A DNA stretch of 64,000 nt, taken from Cynocephalus volans. Its lineage: Eukaryota > Chordata > Mammalia > Dermoptera > Cynocephalidae. Both the position numbers and the translations under genes were made by a program. Location: assembly GCF_027409185.1 (NCBI RefSeq), contig NC_084469.1:103851835-103915834 (forward strand), in the 5' to 3' direction. Of this stretch, positions 1 to 14,030 are shown one piece after another. The number at the start of each line of letters is the position of its first letter. Positions within the stretch are counted from its first letter, which is position 1. The notes under the pieces were generated by a model, which saw only the letters and a program-made list of their open reading frames with translations, made no database searches and had not been told where the DNA came from.

Positions 1-154
1 GTGTTGCTACTCTGCTGTCACTTTACTGAACAGTTCAGTTCTAGCGTCAGAATTGCTGGGTGGGAGGATGAGAGTGTGGACAGAATGAGAGTTCTGCCGA
101 CCAAGTCATAGAATAAGTATTTGGAGTCCATGGCATCATGTGAACTTACTATGA

Positions 155-2394
<2,240 letters not shown>

Positions 2395-2900
2395 AATATA
2401 AGGGTTGTGGGAAAGCATTTCTTAGCCCCAGTTCATTTTATATACATGAAAAAAATCATACTGGACACAAACCCTGCGAATGTGAGCAATGCTGTAAAAC
2501 CTTAAATCGTTTTGGTGCCTTTTGAATACAGGAAGGAAAACACCCTACTGGACAGGAACCTTGTGAATGTAAGGAATGTGGGGAAGCCTTCTATTGTTTC
2601 AGTTCCTTTTGAATACAAGAAAGAATTTATACTTGGGAAAAGCCATACAAATATTAGGAGTGTGGAAAAGCTTTCATTTCTTATAGTTCCTTTCAGAGAC
2701 ATGAAAAAACACAAACTGCACAGAAACCCAGTGTATACATGTGGGAAAGCTTTCTTTAGCACACAGCCTTTCTACCACACGTGAGGATGCATAGTGCAGA
2801 GAACCCCTACAAATGTAAAGAGTGTGGGAAAGCCTTTAGCCATCCCAGTTTAAACCAAAGCTATGAAAGAACACACAGGAGAGAAACCTTTTCGATATAA
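2395..2900 (+). pseudogene. relic C2H2 fingers downstream of the unit 1 stop
   Basis: The 84-nt finger pattern continues past the stop in the shifted frame: YKGCGKAF then HEKNHTG and HKPCECEQCCK up to a stop near 2525, then further finger fragments in changing frames to about 2900 (CGKAF near 2740 and 2825). These are former coding fingers of unit 1, now untranslated. Confidence 0.85.
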
Positions 2901-2929
2901 ACAGTGTGCACCAGTCTTCAGGTGACCTA

Positions 2930-3915
2930 CTGAAGGCATTTTGGAGAATCAGAGCTGCCTCTCCTGTGTAGGTCCACAGTGCTAGGGCCTTGAAGGTGGA
3001 ATGACCAGGGCTTCCTTGGGACCTTGAGGTTTGTTCCCCACCTTGGAGCTCTGCTCTCCACACTCTGGCACAGCACTGCTCAGCCACCCCAGCTGTGGCT
3101 CAGCTAGGCTCAGATCAGCTTGTGTCACCACTCTGGAAAGCGCAAGCCATGAGCCTTGGTCCATGTGGTACTAATTCTGCAGACATATAGAATGCAAGAT
3201 ATGTGGAGGCATGGTTTTCTCCACCAGGATTTCAAAGGATGGCTTGGACAGTCTGAGGGCCCAGGCAGAGATCTGACATGGTGGCAAAGCCACCACAAAG
3301 ATTTCCCACTAGGGCAATGCCTAGTGGAGCCGTGGGAGTGGGGCTGTCCTGAACACCCAGAACTGTGTAGCCACCAGAGTACAGCACCAGCCTGGGAGAG
3401 CCACAGGCATGTGACTTCAGTGCATGTAGTCTGAAGCATGGGCTATGCCCAGCAACACTTTGAGGGCAGGCCTGCCCAGGACCTTGGGGGCACAACCCTC
3501 ACCTCAGTGTGTTCAGGAGGTGAGGAATGGAGTCAAAGATTATTCTCAAGCCTTAGGGTTCAATGTTGTTTGCCTTGTTGGGTTTTGGACTTGGGAGATG
3601 TTACTCATTTCTTTTTTCCTATCATTGTCTTTTGAAATGGGTATGTCTATCCTATGCTTGTCTCACAATTGTATTTTGGAAGCACATGCCTTGTTTCATT
3701 TCACCAGCTCACAGCTGGAAGGAAATCTGACATCAGAATGAGTTTTGGGGCTATTGGGATGGAAGGAATGTAATTTGCACGTGAGAAGGATGTGAATTTC
3801 AGGTCCAGGAGTGAATCTTGGACTTCTCAGCCTCCAGAACTGTGAGGAAATAAATTTGTTTCCATAAATTATCCAGTCTCAGGTGTCATGTGTGGTGGCA
3901 CAAAACAGACTAAGA
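2930..3915 (+). mobile_element. MaLR (ERVL-type) internal segment and 3' LTR end
   Basis: The segment 3160-3780 matches, in opposite orientation, the internal part of the MaLR provirus at 25.4-26.2 kb. It runs into an LTR 3' end (cttctcagcctccagaactg, aataaa, then cagactaagaca near 3915). Most of the LTR is missing. It is old, with no usable ORF, and only non-coding or gag-relic sequence is visible. Confidence 0.75.
3849..3854 (+). terminator. candidate poly(A) signal AATAAA in the LTR remnant
   Basis: No AATAAA was noticed between the unit 1 stop and this LTR-derived one, so it could supply the 3' end of the unit 1 transcript. This is inference from position only. Confidence 0.3.
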
Positions 3916-6074
3916 CATGTGACCTAAGTTCCCTCTATTAGATGCACCCACTTGAGCGGTCCGTTTGGATGGAGCATGTGACCTGTCAAACACTAAATGG
4001 GGCTTTCAGTTCACTGGGCAGACGGTAGCAGTAGCAATGGTAGTGTCTTTGGGGAGTTGGTTTCCTGTCACTGCCCGGTGGCATGAGCTTCTCTTGAGCT
4101 TTGTGGAGCATCCTCAGCAGTGATACTTTCCTCATCTTTCCAGTCCTGGAAGGTGGGTGGTTTGAGCATTGTTTACAGAAGCTTGGCCCTCCCCATGGTT
4201 CTCTGAGTTACCTGATGTCTCTGTAATTGTAGATATATTTCTTGCAATTAAAAGGAAATAAGGCACATTGTTCATTTTCTTTCAGTAGCTGGGCAGTTTC
4301 TACTCCCGAGTCATCACGGTTTCATTTTTCCCATGAATCCATTTAGAAATTTTGACTTGAATCATTTTTAGCAGGCTTGGTTTTGAAGATCAAGGATGTA
4401 TCCTATGTGGCAATCTCTCAGTTAGACATTAGCCGGGCAGTTGGTGTGTGTAAGATCTTGCCGAGTGTTGCAGTGGACTCACTGAATACTTGTCCAAGGA
4501 GTGACTGAGAGGACTTGACCTTGTAAGTCCTTGACCTTTCACTGGGTAAAGGAACGTTTTGTGTAATAGGGATGTTTCTACTGGGGCCTGCCTATTTGAT
4601 TGGAAATCTCTCCATGAAAGCAAAAGATGCTATGAAAGAAAGAGGCAACATTACATGTGTGAGAGGTTTTTTTGTTAGCTTGTGTTTTGAATACATTTGA
4701 AGGATCTCTTTGTATATTAATGGTAGCTATTTTTTTTCTTTCATATGTATTGCGAATAGTTAATATAGTCTCAAGTCTTAACTTTTATCTTTTGGTTTTG
4801 TATTTAGCATTTTTTGCCATAAAAGTGTTTTTTAAGTTTTATGGAATTAAGTCACTTTTTAAAATGACTTCTGGATTTGCTCTTTTTCTGAAGAAAACTT
4901 TGACAAAGAAGGGATATTTTAAATGAAACATTTTACATATAATTTCATCTTTTTTCATTTTGAATAATTTGTATAGTCTCATCCAGACTAAAAGGCCTTA
5001 GATTATATTCTTATTGCACAGGAAGTGGGAAATTTTTCTGAACCTAGAACTAGAGTTCTCACTGTACACCCAGCGTGGAGTCTGCACATGAAATCAGGAC
5101 GGAAGTTTTGCCAGCATATTCATTATGGGCAGGAGGTTAGGCACACAGGAGTCAGAAGGTTGATAATTATGGGTTCATATGGACAAGAAATTTTAATTTT
5201 GTTGATAAATGACAAGAATCTGCTCAGTATAGCTTGAAAATAGCTGTTTGAATTTAAGAAGGTCCGTGTTTTTTAAGTAAAAACCAAATTCCTAGGAAGA
5301 TACAAACATATTTGAAATCTGAACTTTAAGTGATAAGACATTATGTTTAACATGCTAAAGTCTCTAGCTCTGTGCTTATCAAGCTATTGCAGGATATTTT
5401 GCATACAACCAGATTTGATTAAAAAACCAATTATTTCACTGAAGTCCTGGTGTACTCAGGGTGCTAACATTACAGATAATTGACAGTGTCTGCTTAATTA
5501 AGTTGTGTTATTCTCCAGCCATCAGGAGAAATATTTATAATTGACTGCAAGAAATATGTTTTTATATTTATATATTTGACATCTTCAGTGTGGTAAAGGG
5601 ATACCATTATACTTATGGCAGAACTCTTTCCAGTATATACATGAAGCTGGCATTCAGTATTAAAATCTCATTCTCAATCAACCCACCTGCCACTGTATCC
5701 TCTCCTTGTGGATGATAAAATGTTGACTTAGAGGAGCTGGGGGACAAACTGCCCTACTTTCAATAGAGGATTCTGTCCAGCAGGAAAATTCCCATAGTTC
5801 AGAATATCATACTGTCATATATAATTTCTTTTCTCAAGGAAAGCAGCTCACCACTGCTCTTTTTCAATGTGAAAAATCCTCAGATAAGAGTGGATCTAGG
5901 AATCAGTCAGGAGAGTGGCAGATTTTAGACTGAAGTGAAAGTTGAACTATTTTAGTTCATACAGTGATTGGGTAACCACAGGCTTCCCTCAGTCTCATGA
6001 TTCAAAAAAATAATATCTGTTGTGTACATTACAGTTTTTGTAAAGATCATATGAGAAAACTAAATAAGTTTTGT
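3916..6074. other. intergenic sequence, nothing identified
   Basis: AT-rich sequence with short chance ORFs only. I recognise no gene, RNA or clear repeat here. Confidence 0.6.
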
Positions 6075-6165
6075 TGTTTTTTTTAAAGATGACTGATAAG
6101 GGGATCTAACCCTTGATTTGGTGGTGTCAGCACCACGCTCTCCCAAGTGAGCCACGGGCCGGCCC
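6075..6165 (-). mobile_element. tRNA-Ile-derived SINE, one-unit hybrid
   Basis: Poly-T then a minus-strand unit ending at the GGGCCGGCCC head. The tail-half sequence joins directly to the first-half head, which suggests a dimer with an internal deletion. Confidence 0.88.
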
Positions 6166-6575
6166 AAGAAACTTCTAAGCTAAAGTGTTATATACTGATA
6201 CATGGAAGGAGAGAGATTATATCTGTATTCATCCAGTTAAAGTCCGGGGTGAAATCCTGTGTAACCTATGAATTGAATCTATGATATTGGCTTAGTTAAA
6301 TATCTCCTCTTAGCTGCAGTTTCTTCATTAATATCATTAAAGTGGAAATATTGATATGTATTACCAAAATGGTATGGGATTAAGTAAATTATGGAAGTTG
6401 GTCCTTAGAGTGTCTCTCAGAGGCATTCCAAAACAACATAGGATCCTTCCTATAAGCATTTATAGATATCATGGGTAGGACCTGAAAAATATTTTCACAC
6501 AATGTAGGTTTCACTAGAGTGTGCAATGGAGATACTGTTGGAGCTGTTGACTCTTGCACTACAAAATGTCTCCAC

Positions 6576-6750
6576 GGGCCGGCCCGTGGCTCACTCGGTA
6601 GAGTGCGGTGCTGATAACAACAAGGCCACGGGTTCGGATCCTATATAGGGATGGCCGGTTTGCTCACTGGCTGAGCGTGGTGATGACAACACCAAGCCAA
6701 GGGTTGAGATCCCCTTACCGGTCATCTTTTAAAAAAAAAAAAAAAAAAAA
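6576..6750 (+). mobile_element. tRNA-Ile-derived SINE, dimer
   Basis: Full dimer: head GGGCCGGCCCGTGGCTCACT, a second unit from ATGGCCGG, and a 20-nt A tail. The flanking direct repeat aaaatgtctcca lies on both sides. Confidence 0.93.
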
Positions 6751-7509
6751 ATGTCTCCAGATAGTCACATCTTTTTTCAATAAAAATTTATGTGTAACAA
6801 AAATGAAATGACACTCATGATCTAGGAAACTTGTAAAATTGTGAAACATGGAGATACAACTGCAACTGTGGAGAAGGCATCAATCTATTTCACCTGTGCT
6901 GTGTGAGCTTTTCAGCAAAACATAGTGAAAATTATGTAGTCCAATAACAAATAGACTTGGGGTCACAGAGTAGTAGAAGTCATTACCTGCCAGGGGAGAG
7001 ATGTCAACCTCTCAGCATTGCCCACAGACCCTATTTCTGTTTGAGGATATGTGACGAAGGGCATTGTGGGCAGCCTAACTGGAGTCCAACGTGGTCATGT
7101 TAAAAAAGGTGCCCAGACAGCAGGAATGCATTCAGTGGGCACCCCTCTTGAACTTCAGTCAGATTTAGAAAAAAGCAATGGAAGCAAATACAAGGCATTA
7201 TTTATGTCAGAAAGACGATATCTTCTGTGTAATTAGAAGGGTTAAGTTTAGAAAATGTTTCTGACATGAAGGAGTATCATGGAAAATGTGCCACTGGTGG
7301 GAAATCCCACTCTGTGATTGTCATCCACACCTTATGGTATTTAACTGAGCCTTGTCAGAGAACTGTTGTCCACATAAACAGTAATCCCACTGATGTTGCT
7401 CAATCACAGGATAAGACTGCCAGGTTAACCTGCCTTCCCTCCCTCCCTCCCTCTGTTGAGATATAATCAACAGACATGAAACTGCTTCTATTAAAACTGA
7501 CATTTAGGG
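6751..7509. other. intergenic sequence, nothing identified
   Basis: Unique-looking sequence between two SINEs. A short CCCT repeat lies near 7435-7450. No gene was recognised. Confidence 0.55.
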
Positions 7510-7694
7510 GGCCGGCCCGTGACTCACTCGGGAGAGTGCGGTGCTGATAACACCAAGGCCACGGGTTCGGATCCCATATAGGGATGGCCGTTTTGCTCAC
7601 TGGGTGAGCGTGGTGCTGACAACACCAAGTCACGGGTTAAGATCCCCTTACCGGTCATCTTATAAAAAAAACAAAAACAAACAAACAAAAAAAC
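7510..7694 (+). mobile_element. tRNA-Ile-derived SINE, dimer
   Basis: Dimer with both units and an A/C-rich tail. The direct repeat ctgacattta occurs at about 7498 and 7696. Confidence 0.92.
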
Positions 7695-7937
7695 CTGACA
7701 TTTAATGTTTTCACAAATATGTACCTCTGTGACCCATGAGACCATCACCACAATCAAGACAGTGAATGTATCCATCACCCAAAGGAAGTTCCTCATGCCC
7801 CTTTGCACTCCTTCCCACACCCCAAACCCTGACACCACTGATGTTGGTACCTGTAGCTTTGTGTTTTTCAGAAAGTCATACTCGTATAAACAATCATACA
7901 ACATACAAGATGTAGCCTTTTGAGTTTGGTTTCTTTT

Positions 7938-8037
7938 TTTTAGGATGAGCCAACCGGCCATCACTATATAGGGATCCGAACCCGTGGCCTTGGTGTTAAC
8001 AGCACCGCACACTCCCACGTGAGCCATGGGCCGGCCC
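7938..8037 (-). mobile_element. tRNA-Ile-derived SINE, first unit
   Basis: Minus-strand first unit with a short T run. The flanks repeat tttggtttcttt on both sides. Confidence 0.88.
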
Positions 8038-8407
8038 CTTTGGTTTCTTTCACTTCCTGCATCTAACCCTACCATGGTGCCTCTTTCAGGCCTGGAGAGA
8101 GCCCTTGACCCCAAATCCCTTCTCCAGTCCGGTGACACCATCAGAGTGTTTCTGTCAAATGAGATTTCCTGGTCCATCAGGTTACACCATCTGTGCTAGA
8201 CCTGTCTCCAGATCCACAGTTAATTCCCTAAACCTGAACACGCCCTCAGACCCTCCAATCCTCATACTGGGGCACAAGACGCCACTCCAGACCTTCCAGG
8301 CCATTTTCCATGTCTGAGAGTTGTCCCAAGACCCGAAAGGCCCACGTCCTCAAACTCAGCCCTGAGGTTCAGAACTCCGTCTCTAGTCACTCAAGCCCCC
8401 CCCCCAA

Positions 8408-8799
8408 TCAGATCACGACAACGACGACCCCACATGCGCTTTTCATCCACTGGGGCCTGGAAGCAGTGGCCCAGGGCTGAACGGCCGCCAGGCTGGTCTT
8501 GTCCCAGCACGTGATGGTGCAGGAGTGGAAGAGGTTCTGCGGGCAGCAGATGGTCCTGGCTGAGTGGGGACAAAGCTGGGTTTCCTCTCTCCCCCACTCT
8601 CTTGCTTCTCTCCCTTCTCCTCCTCACCTCTGACCTCCTTACTCGCAAGTCTCAAGGTCAAGCGGGAGCTGAGGTTGCGGCCCGAGCTCTCCTCTACGGT
8701 AAAATGGTTTTCCAAGCACAGCAGCATAGTCTCCAGTTCCCAGCTGGCCAGGGTGAGCAGGTGCACACGGAGGACCGCAGCTCCAGGGCAGCCCCAGAC
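8408..8799 (-). CDS. possible two-exon coding segment, unidentified
   Basis: On the minus strand, 8799-8643 (157 nt) follows a good acceptor (pyrimidines then TTGTAG) and ends at donor GTAAGG. The segment 8559-8408 follows acceptor CCCACTCAG and runs to TGA (8410-8408). Joined across an 83-nt intron, the frame stays open: [15 protein letters not shown]... into ...[17 protein letters not shown]. No family is recognised and no start is assigned; upstream exons would lie at higher coordinates, in the GC-rich stretch. It could be a gene end, a decayed gene, or chance in GC-rich DNA. Confidence 0.3.
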
Positions 8800-9240
8800 C
8801 TACAAAAAGGGCACGGGGCTGAGTTGAGCCGGGAGGGGCGGAGCCGAGCTCTGGTCATGAGGAGTGGCTGAGTGGGGACAAGGTGTTGGGGGAGACCTGA
8901 GCCGGGAGGGGCGGGGCTGAGGTCAGAAAGGTGGGCGGGGCAGAGCCGAGGGGGCGGAGCTCGGAGGTGGGCGGGGCGGGGCTGAGCCTAGAAAAGCCGC
9001 GACTGAACCGCAAAAAGGATGGACGTCAGGCTGAGCGGGGAGCGGCTGTGTCGAGCGTGGAGGACGACAAAGGCAGAGCTGAGGCCGGGGAGGAGGGCTG
9101 GGCCGGGGGTCACTTAGGCCAGAAGGAGAGGAGGGGGCTCGAGGCGGAGCTGAGATGAGAAGGGGAGGGCCTTGGACGAGAGGGAGAGGCTGAGCCGGCG
9201 CGCTGGCACCCACAGTCCACTCCCTGCCAGACCCAGCAGC
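8800..9240. promoter_or_regulatory. GC-box-rich, CpG-containing stretch
   Basis: Repeated GGGCGGGGC/GGGGCGGAGC motifs (about 8835-8985), the Sp1-type GC box, in otherwise AT-rich surroundings. There is no TATA box and no recognised exon 1. It could be the promoter of the minus-strand exon-like pair or a G-rich degenerate minisatellite. Confidence 0.4.
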
Positions 9241-9270
9241 AGCCGACACAAAGCCAGATAAGCTGCTGCT

Positions 9271-9365
9271 GCTTTTTTTTTTTAAAGATGACCGGTAAGG
9301 GGATCTTAACCCTTGGCTTGGTGTTGTCAGCACCACGCTCTCCCAAGTGAGCCACGGGCAGGCCC
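9271..9365 (-). mobile_element. tRNA-Ile-derived SINE, one-unit hybrid
   Basis: T run then AAAGATGACCGGTAAGGGG and a head ending near GGGCAGGCCCC, minus strand. Same internally deleted form as the copy at 6075. Confidence 0.87.
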
Positions 9366-9745
9366 CAGATGACTTCTTGAAGTATGGACCGTGTCGGGGG
9401 AGGGTGCAATCTGGAGAATGGGACGGCAGGATGACTTGTGGAGGGTCAGGCGGCAGGTCTGACGGGTCCCATGATATAAATGCAACTGTTTTTAACTGGG
9501 TTGTTGTTTCTCGTCCGGTTCAGGTCCCAGAGATTGATGATCTGGCGTGGTGCAAGGTGGGGTGGGGGGAACACAGGTTGGAAAAAGAATAGATAAAAAG
9601 AAAAGAACAAATCTAAACTCATTTCTTCATAACCTGTTAAACCATTCTTTCAACCGTGGGAATAGCTCATTACAAATAAAAGGGTTGTGCCTCATTTACC
9701 TTAAGGAGAGTGTTTATCTTTATTTTATTTTTTAAATATAGGTTT

Positions 9746-9827
9746 TTTTTTTTCCTATATAGGATCCGAACCCGTGGCCTTGGTGTTATCAGCACCGCAC
9801 TCTCCCGAGTGAGCCACAGGCCGGCCC
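9746..9827 (-). mobile_element. tRNA-Ile-derived SINE, first unit
   Basis: T run, CCTATATAGGATCCGAACCC and a GGCCGGCCC head on the minus strand. Confidence 0.87.
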
Positions 9828-9869
9828 AAATGTAGCTTTACTTTACTGTTTTATTATTACTATTATTTG

Positions 9870-9954
9870 GCGGCTGGCCAGTAAGGGATCCAAAACCCTT
9901 GACTTCGGTGTCATCAACACCGCGCTCTAACCAACTGAGCTAACCGGCCAGCCC
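9870..9954 (-). mobile_element. tRNA-Ile-derived SINE, monomer
   Basis: Older monomer: GGCTGGCCGGTTAGCTCAGT on the minus strand, clearly tRNA-Ile-like, with B-box relics. Confidence 0.87.
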
Positions 9955-10100
9955 TCTTCTCTTTGAAAGGGCATAAATTAGACGCAGTTTATCTGGTCTG
10001 ATTCACGCGGGAGTATTTTTCACCAATGATTGCACACTCTTCTTTCCTGGGCAGTCAATGTATTCAAGGCACAGCGATTTCCGTACAGCGGAGGCCAAAC

Positions 10101-10188
10101 TTTTTTTTTTTGGTCTCTGACCAGTATGGGGATCCGAACCCCTGAACTTGGTGTTACAAGCTCTAACCAACTGAGCTAACCAGCCAGC
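10101..10188 (-). mobile_element. tRNA-Ile-derived SINE, monomer
   Basis: T run (10101-10110) then a monomer ending at GCTGGCTGGTTAGCTCAG on the minus strand. A small deletion lies between the A and B boxes. Confidence 0.85.
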
Positions 10189-11094
10189 AACGGAAGCTAA
10201 ACTATTAACTTGTGATTGGAGGGCTTCCATTCCCATAGTGGTTTTGAACTCTTGTTCTATTACCACGTACAGATTAGGGGTTGCCTTTTGCAAATCATAA
10301 ATTCAAATGCTGGGAAGAGGGAGAAATGGGGAGCTGTTGTTCAGTGGCTATAGAGTGTCAGTTTTGCAGGATGAAAAAACCTGGAGATCAGTTGCATAGC
10401 AAGGTGAGTATAGTTAACACTACTGAATTGTGCACTTAAAAATGGCAAAGATGGTAAATTTTTACTTTTTTGTTTTTTTACTACAATTAAAAATAAAAAT
10501 GAGGTAAAGGACTGGAGTAGACATTTGTTCATAAAGACATATGAATGGCCAATAAGCACTTGAACAGATGCTCAACATAACTCTTATCATTAGGCTCATG
10601 AAGTTTGTACAATTTAGTCTCAAGTGGCTATTCACTGCTTTTCGCTAATGTAAAATGTTCATTATAAAAAATTTAACACCCTCTTTAACAACAGGCTTGT
10701 GATCCTGGTGGTCTTTGGCAAGAGGGTACTTACAACAGCATGATTTAAATTTTGGTATTAGGCGTGAACAAGAAATTACGATCAAGATAGAAATTGTAGC
10801 TATACAAGCAAGAAAAGTAAAATTTACACAAAGCAAAACATTCCTGAAGTTCGCTGTACCAGCCAGCCACCATAAATTCAAACAAACAAAAAATTTAAAA
10901 ATGCCTGAAGTTGTATGCCCAAGGTAATATTCATGTAAAATTTTGAACAAATAACTTGGAAAAATTATAAAGTTGATCTGACCCATAATTGCAATAGGAT
11001 ATATTTTAATATATCATCAGTAAATGAAAAGGACAATAACATTTGTTACTCTACAAGTTATTTGAAAACTGTAAACTCTTTCTGAGAAACATGT
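10189..11094. other. intergenic; old L1-like fragment and SINE tail
   Basis: The stretch 10360-10560 resembles decayed L1 3' sequence. The stretch 10850-10900 is a plus-strand SINE tail (accagccagccacc then an A/C-rich run). Nothing else was recognised. Confidence 0.45.
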
Positions 11095-11516
11095 TGTACT
11101 GGATTGAATTATGTCCCCCCAAAACTCCCTGAAGCTTCAATTATGTCCCCCAAGTTTTATGTATTGGAAACTTAGCCCCCACTGTGACTGTTAAGAGGGT
11201 GGGAAATCCTGTTATGGTCATTGAAAGGTGGGGCTTTAAAGGTGATTGGATTGTAGGACCATGCAGTAGTGAATGGATTAAAAATGGTGTGGTCAGGGGC
11301 ATGGTTCTGAGGGCTTTAAAAGAAGAGGAGAGTCTGTCTTTCTCTCTGCTCTCTCTGCTTCCATCATCTTGCAATGTGAGACCCCTGGGTCACTGTTGCC
11401 ACCACCAGATGGACTGTGGACTTCCCAGCCTCAGAAACTAAGCAATAAATTTCATTTTCTTTGTAAATCACTCAGTATCAGGTATTTTGTTATAAGCAAT
11501 GGAATAGACTAATACA
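11095..11516 (+). mobile_element. solo MaLR-type LTR
   Basis: A 422-nt TG...CA element laid out like MST/MLT1 LTRs: tgtactggattgaattatgt at the left, TTTAAAAG promoter-like motif (about 11315), cagcctcagaaactaag then aataaa near the 3' end, and aatagactaataca at the right. Close relatives lie at 24741, 26914 and 44776. Confidence 0.83.
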
Positions 11517-12298
11517 GGAGGCATGGCAGAGCTGAGCAAAATGAGGTACAATTTGATATGTGGGCAGGGACAAATTATTGTCTAATTGGGAAAAATGCAT
11601 TGGATTCCCATCTATGCCAAGAAATTAACTTACTGTAGATCTAAATGTGAAAGACAAGATTAGACACATTGAGAAATGACGGTGTTTTGATTTAGGATCT
11701 TTAATATAGACAGCACCTCTCTAATGATTAGGAGAGAAACAGGATGGAAATAAAGACTTTTATTACTTCGAGGTCCTGGCATGCCTTAAGGCTACACAGG
11801 AAAGCCACAGAGGGCAGGTAGGGAGAGAGAGAAAGGAACCTGTGGGTTAGCACACTGCCTTCATTGTGTCCAGAGCTTTATCCAAACAGGTTTCCCATGG
11901 GGAGGTTTTTTTTTTTTCTTTGTTTTCTTTTTTCATTTTTTCTTTTCCCATGGGGAGTTCTAATTGGTGACTTTAAAGCAAGCAGGCACCAGTTGCTGGA
12001 GGTCATGCTGTGACTGAGAGGTAGTCACAGTGGCCTATCTGCACAGTCCATGCTGGGTATGGGGGCCTGTCAAGTAGGCTGGATGTAGCAGCTGTCCTAT
12101 AGGGAGGTGCAGTTACTATTGTCAAAGTCCCCAGCCATTGTCAAAGTCCATAGCCATTCAAAACCGGACTCTATGGAAGCTAGAGGAAATCACTTTGCTG
12201 ATAATGCAAGAAAGAATGCTGCCTTTGCAGTTCCGACTGATCAATTCTGTCATGGCCCAGCTACAAAAGTTTCTAAGAGACGATGTTAAAACAACTAC
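11517..12298. other. unclassified, probably LTR-derived
   Basis: Contains AATAAA-like sequence near 11751 and a pyrimidine-rich run (11908-11945) flanked by the repeat tcccatgggga. No family assigned. Confidence 0.35.
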
Positions 12299-12410
12299 TG
12301 GTGTGGCTGGTTAGCTCACTTGGTTAGAGCATGGTGTTCTAGCGCCAAGGTCAAGGGCTCAGATCCCCTTACTGGCCAGCCACCAAAACAAACAAACAAA
12401 AAAAACAAAG
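12299..12410 (+). mobile_element. tRNA-Ile-derived SINE, monomer
   Basis: Best tRNA-Ile-like monomer of the window: GGTTAGCTCACTTGGTTAGA (A box), a GGCTCAGATCC B-box region, then a CAAA-rich tail. Confidence 0.9.
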
Positions 12411-12829
12411 AAACTAACTAATAAACAAAAACCCAACTATTAAAGATGCATGCTATGGAATGGACTCGACAGAGAAATAGCTGGTACTTAGAGGGTTGGA
12501 GAGTCAGGTATTTTATTATGCCAGCAGGCCCAGATGAGCTAGCACTCGAAGATCTGAGCCCTGAGCTTAAGTTTTACAGGGTTTATATAGGTGGACTCTT
12601 CTGTGTTCTTTGGTTTTGTTTTCTCAGCATTCATGTTGCTAGTGCAGTAGTAATTTTCATTTTCTCAGCATTCATGTAGCCAGTGCAGTAGCCATTGCGA
12701 CAAGCAAACACGTTTACAAAAGCAGGAGTGTGAGCAGTTGATTATCAGTAAAGCTGATACAATAAGCAGGTTCTGTTTTAAAGGCAAAACGAGCTACTGA
12801 AAATTAATTTTGCATTTTCCCAGCAAAAT

Positions 12830-13790
12830 CAAGCACCAGAAGCCCAAAAACAAATTTGGAAAATTAGTGGCTGCTAGTTTAGGAACAGACAAGAGCTCTG
12901 GTTTGGGCCAAATAAAAGGCCTGTCCTGCCAGACTCCTGGACATTTCCTCTAACTACTGTACATGATTTAAGTCACTGAGCTACAGAAATGGTTATCACT
13001 TTTATGAAACAATACTGGTTAACAATACGGGTTAACATCAATAAACCTGCTAAAATTTCTTACCTGGCCTGCCTCTGTTCTAAATTCAATCCTAGAATGC
13101 CAGTGCACAGAGCCTCTGGCCATTTTCACCTCCTTAATGAGACATTTGAGGTGTGGCAGATGGATTTCATCCAGCTACATCCATCACATGAATACAAATA
13201 TGTTTTAGTGGCTGACATGGGAATGGAACCCTTGACATTGGTGTTACAAGGCTATGCTCTAACCAATTGAACTAGCCAGCCCAATTTTAGTTTTTGTCTA
13301 TGTTTATCTATGTTATCTAGTCTTTATCTATCATTGGGTTGAAGCATTCCCCTGCAGACTCCACTACAAAGGCCATTGCTGCACAGAAGCACTCATTAGC
13401 CTCTCTTGCCAGAGTAGTTTTGATAACAGAATTGCCCTTGATTATCTATTAGCTGAGCAAGGAGGCATCTGCCATGTTGCTGTACTTGAAGAAACTCCAG
13501 TGGGGAAGTTGAGACATAGTTACAAATAATAAGAGAATAAGCCATATGGCTACAACAAATCTCACCCATTCCCCACATGGTTATTCGATTTGTTTATTTG
13601 ACTGCCTTTAGGTCTAGGTTCATGGCTTAAGCCAATCATGCGAACTGGACTTGTTATATGGCTCTTCTTTTTACTCTGTATTTTCCATTTTAAATTTGTT
13701 GTCTATGAAGTCTTCACAAAAATATAGCCCTTAAGAGAATCATTTGCCCCCAGTGTCTTAAAATGATAGCCATTGCCAATGGGACAGACA
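12830..13790 (+). mobile_element. gammaretrovirus-like ERV relic: integrase and envelope TM parts
   Basis: Conceptual translation in shifting frames shows an integrase N-terminal zinc-binding region (His residues near 12960, a C-x2-C near 13070), the core around 13140-13205 (WQMDFIQL), then after a SINE insertion HWVEAFPC (about 13333). From about 13420 it passes into an envelope transmembrane-subunit segment with an LLAEQGGIC-type motif and a hydrophobic stretch (about 13620-13700). The surface part and all gag are absent. Stops and frameshifts throughout show it is defective. Confidence 0.78.
13215..13283 (-). mobile_element. tRNA-Ile-derived SINE fragment inside the ERV relic
   Basis: Minus-strand monomer remnant (gaacccttgacattggtgtt, ending gaactagccagccc) that interrupts the integrase relic. 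Confidence 0.8.
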
Positions 13791-14030
13791 AAATCAAACA
13801 ATAAAATCCAGACAGACTAAGCCTGAGAGCTTCTCCTGATAGCCTCCTTGTTGCTTGAATGTGGGGAAAAGGATTTTGACATTAACTTCCAGCCACTGAT
13901 CACCTCCTCTTGACATGAGACAAGGACAACTAACCATGACAGGTACATCCCAATGCTGAGAGACACTTAAAACCCGCCTGATTGATCAGCCATGGTTTTG
14001 GAGAAAGATATTGATCAGAAGGGGGAAAGG

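Noticed and set aside
7524-8177. 217-codon minus-strand ORF
   Set aside because: Built from two opposed SINEs and the sequence between them; no domain.
9870-10188. CRISPR-like spaced repeats
   Set aside because: The near-repeated units are SINE monomers; the organism is a mammal and spacing is irregular.
10645-10986. 113-codon hydrophobic minus-strand ORF
   Set aside because: Looks membrane-like, but part of it is an antisense SINE tail (ggtggctggctggtac) and there is no codon or splice support.
12299-12375. tRNA-Ile gene
   Set aside because: A- and B-box similarity is from the SINE head: A tail, mutated cloverleaf positions and many copies.
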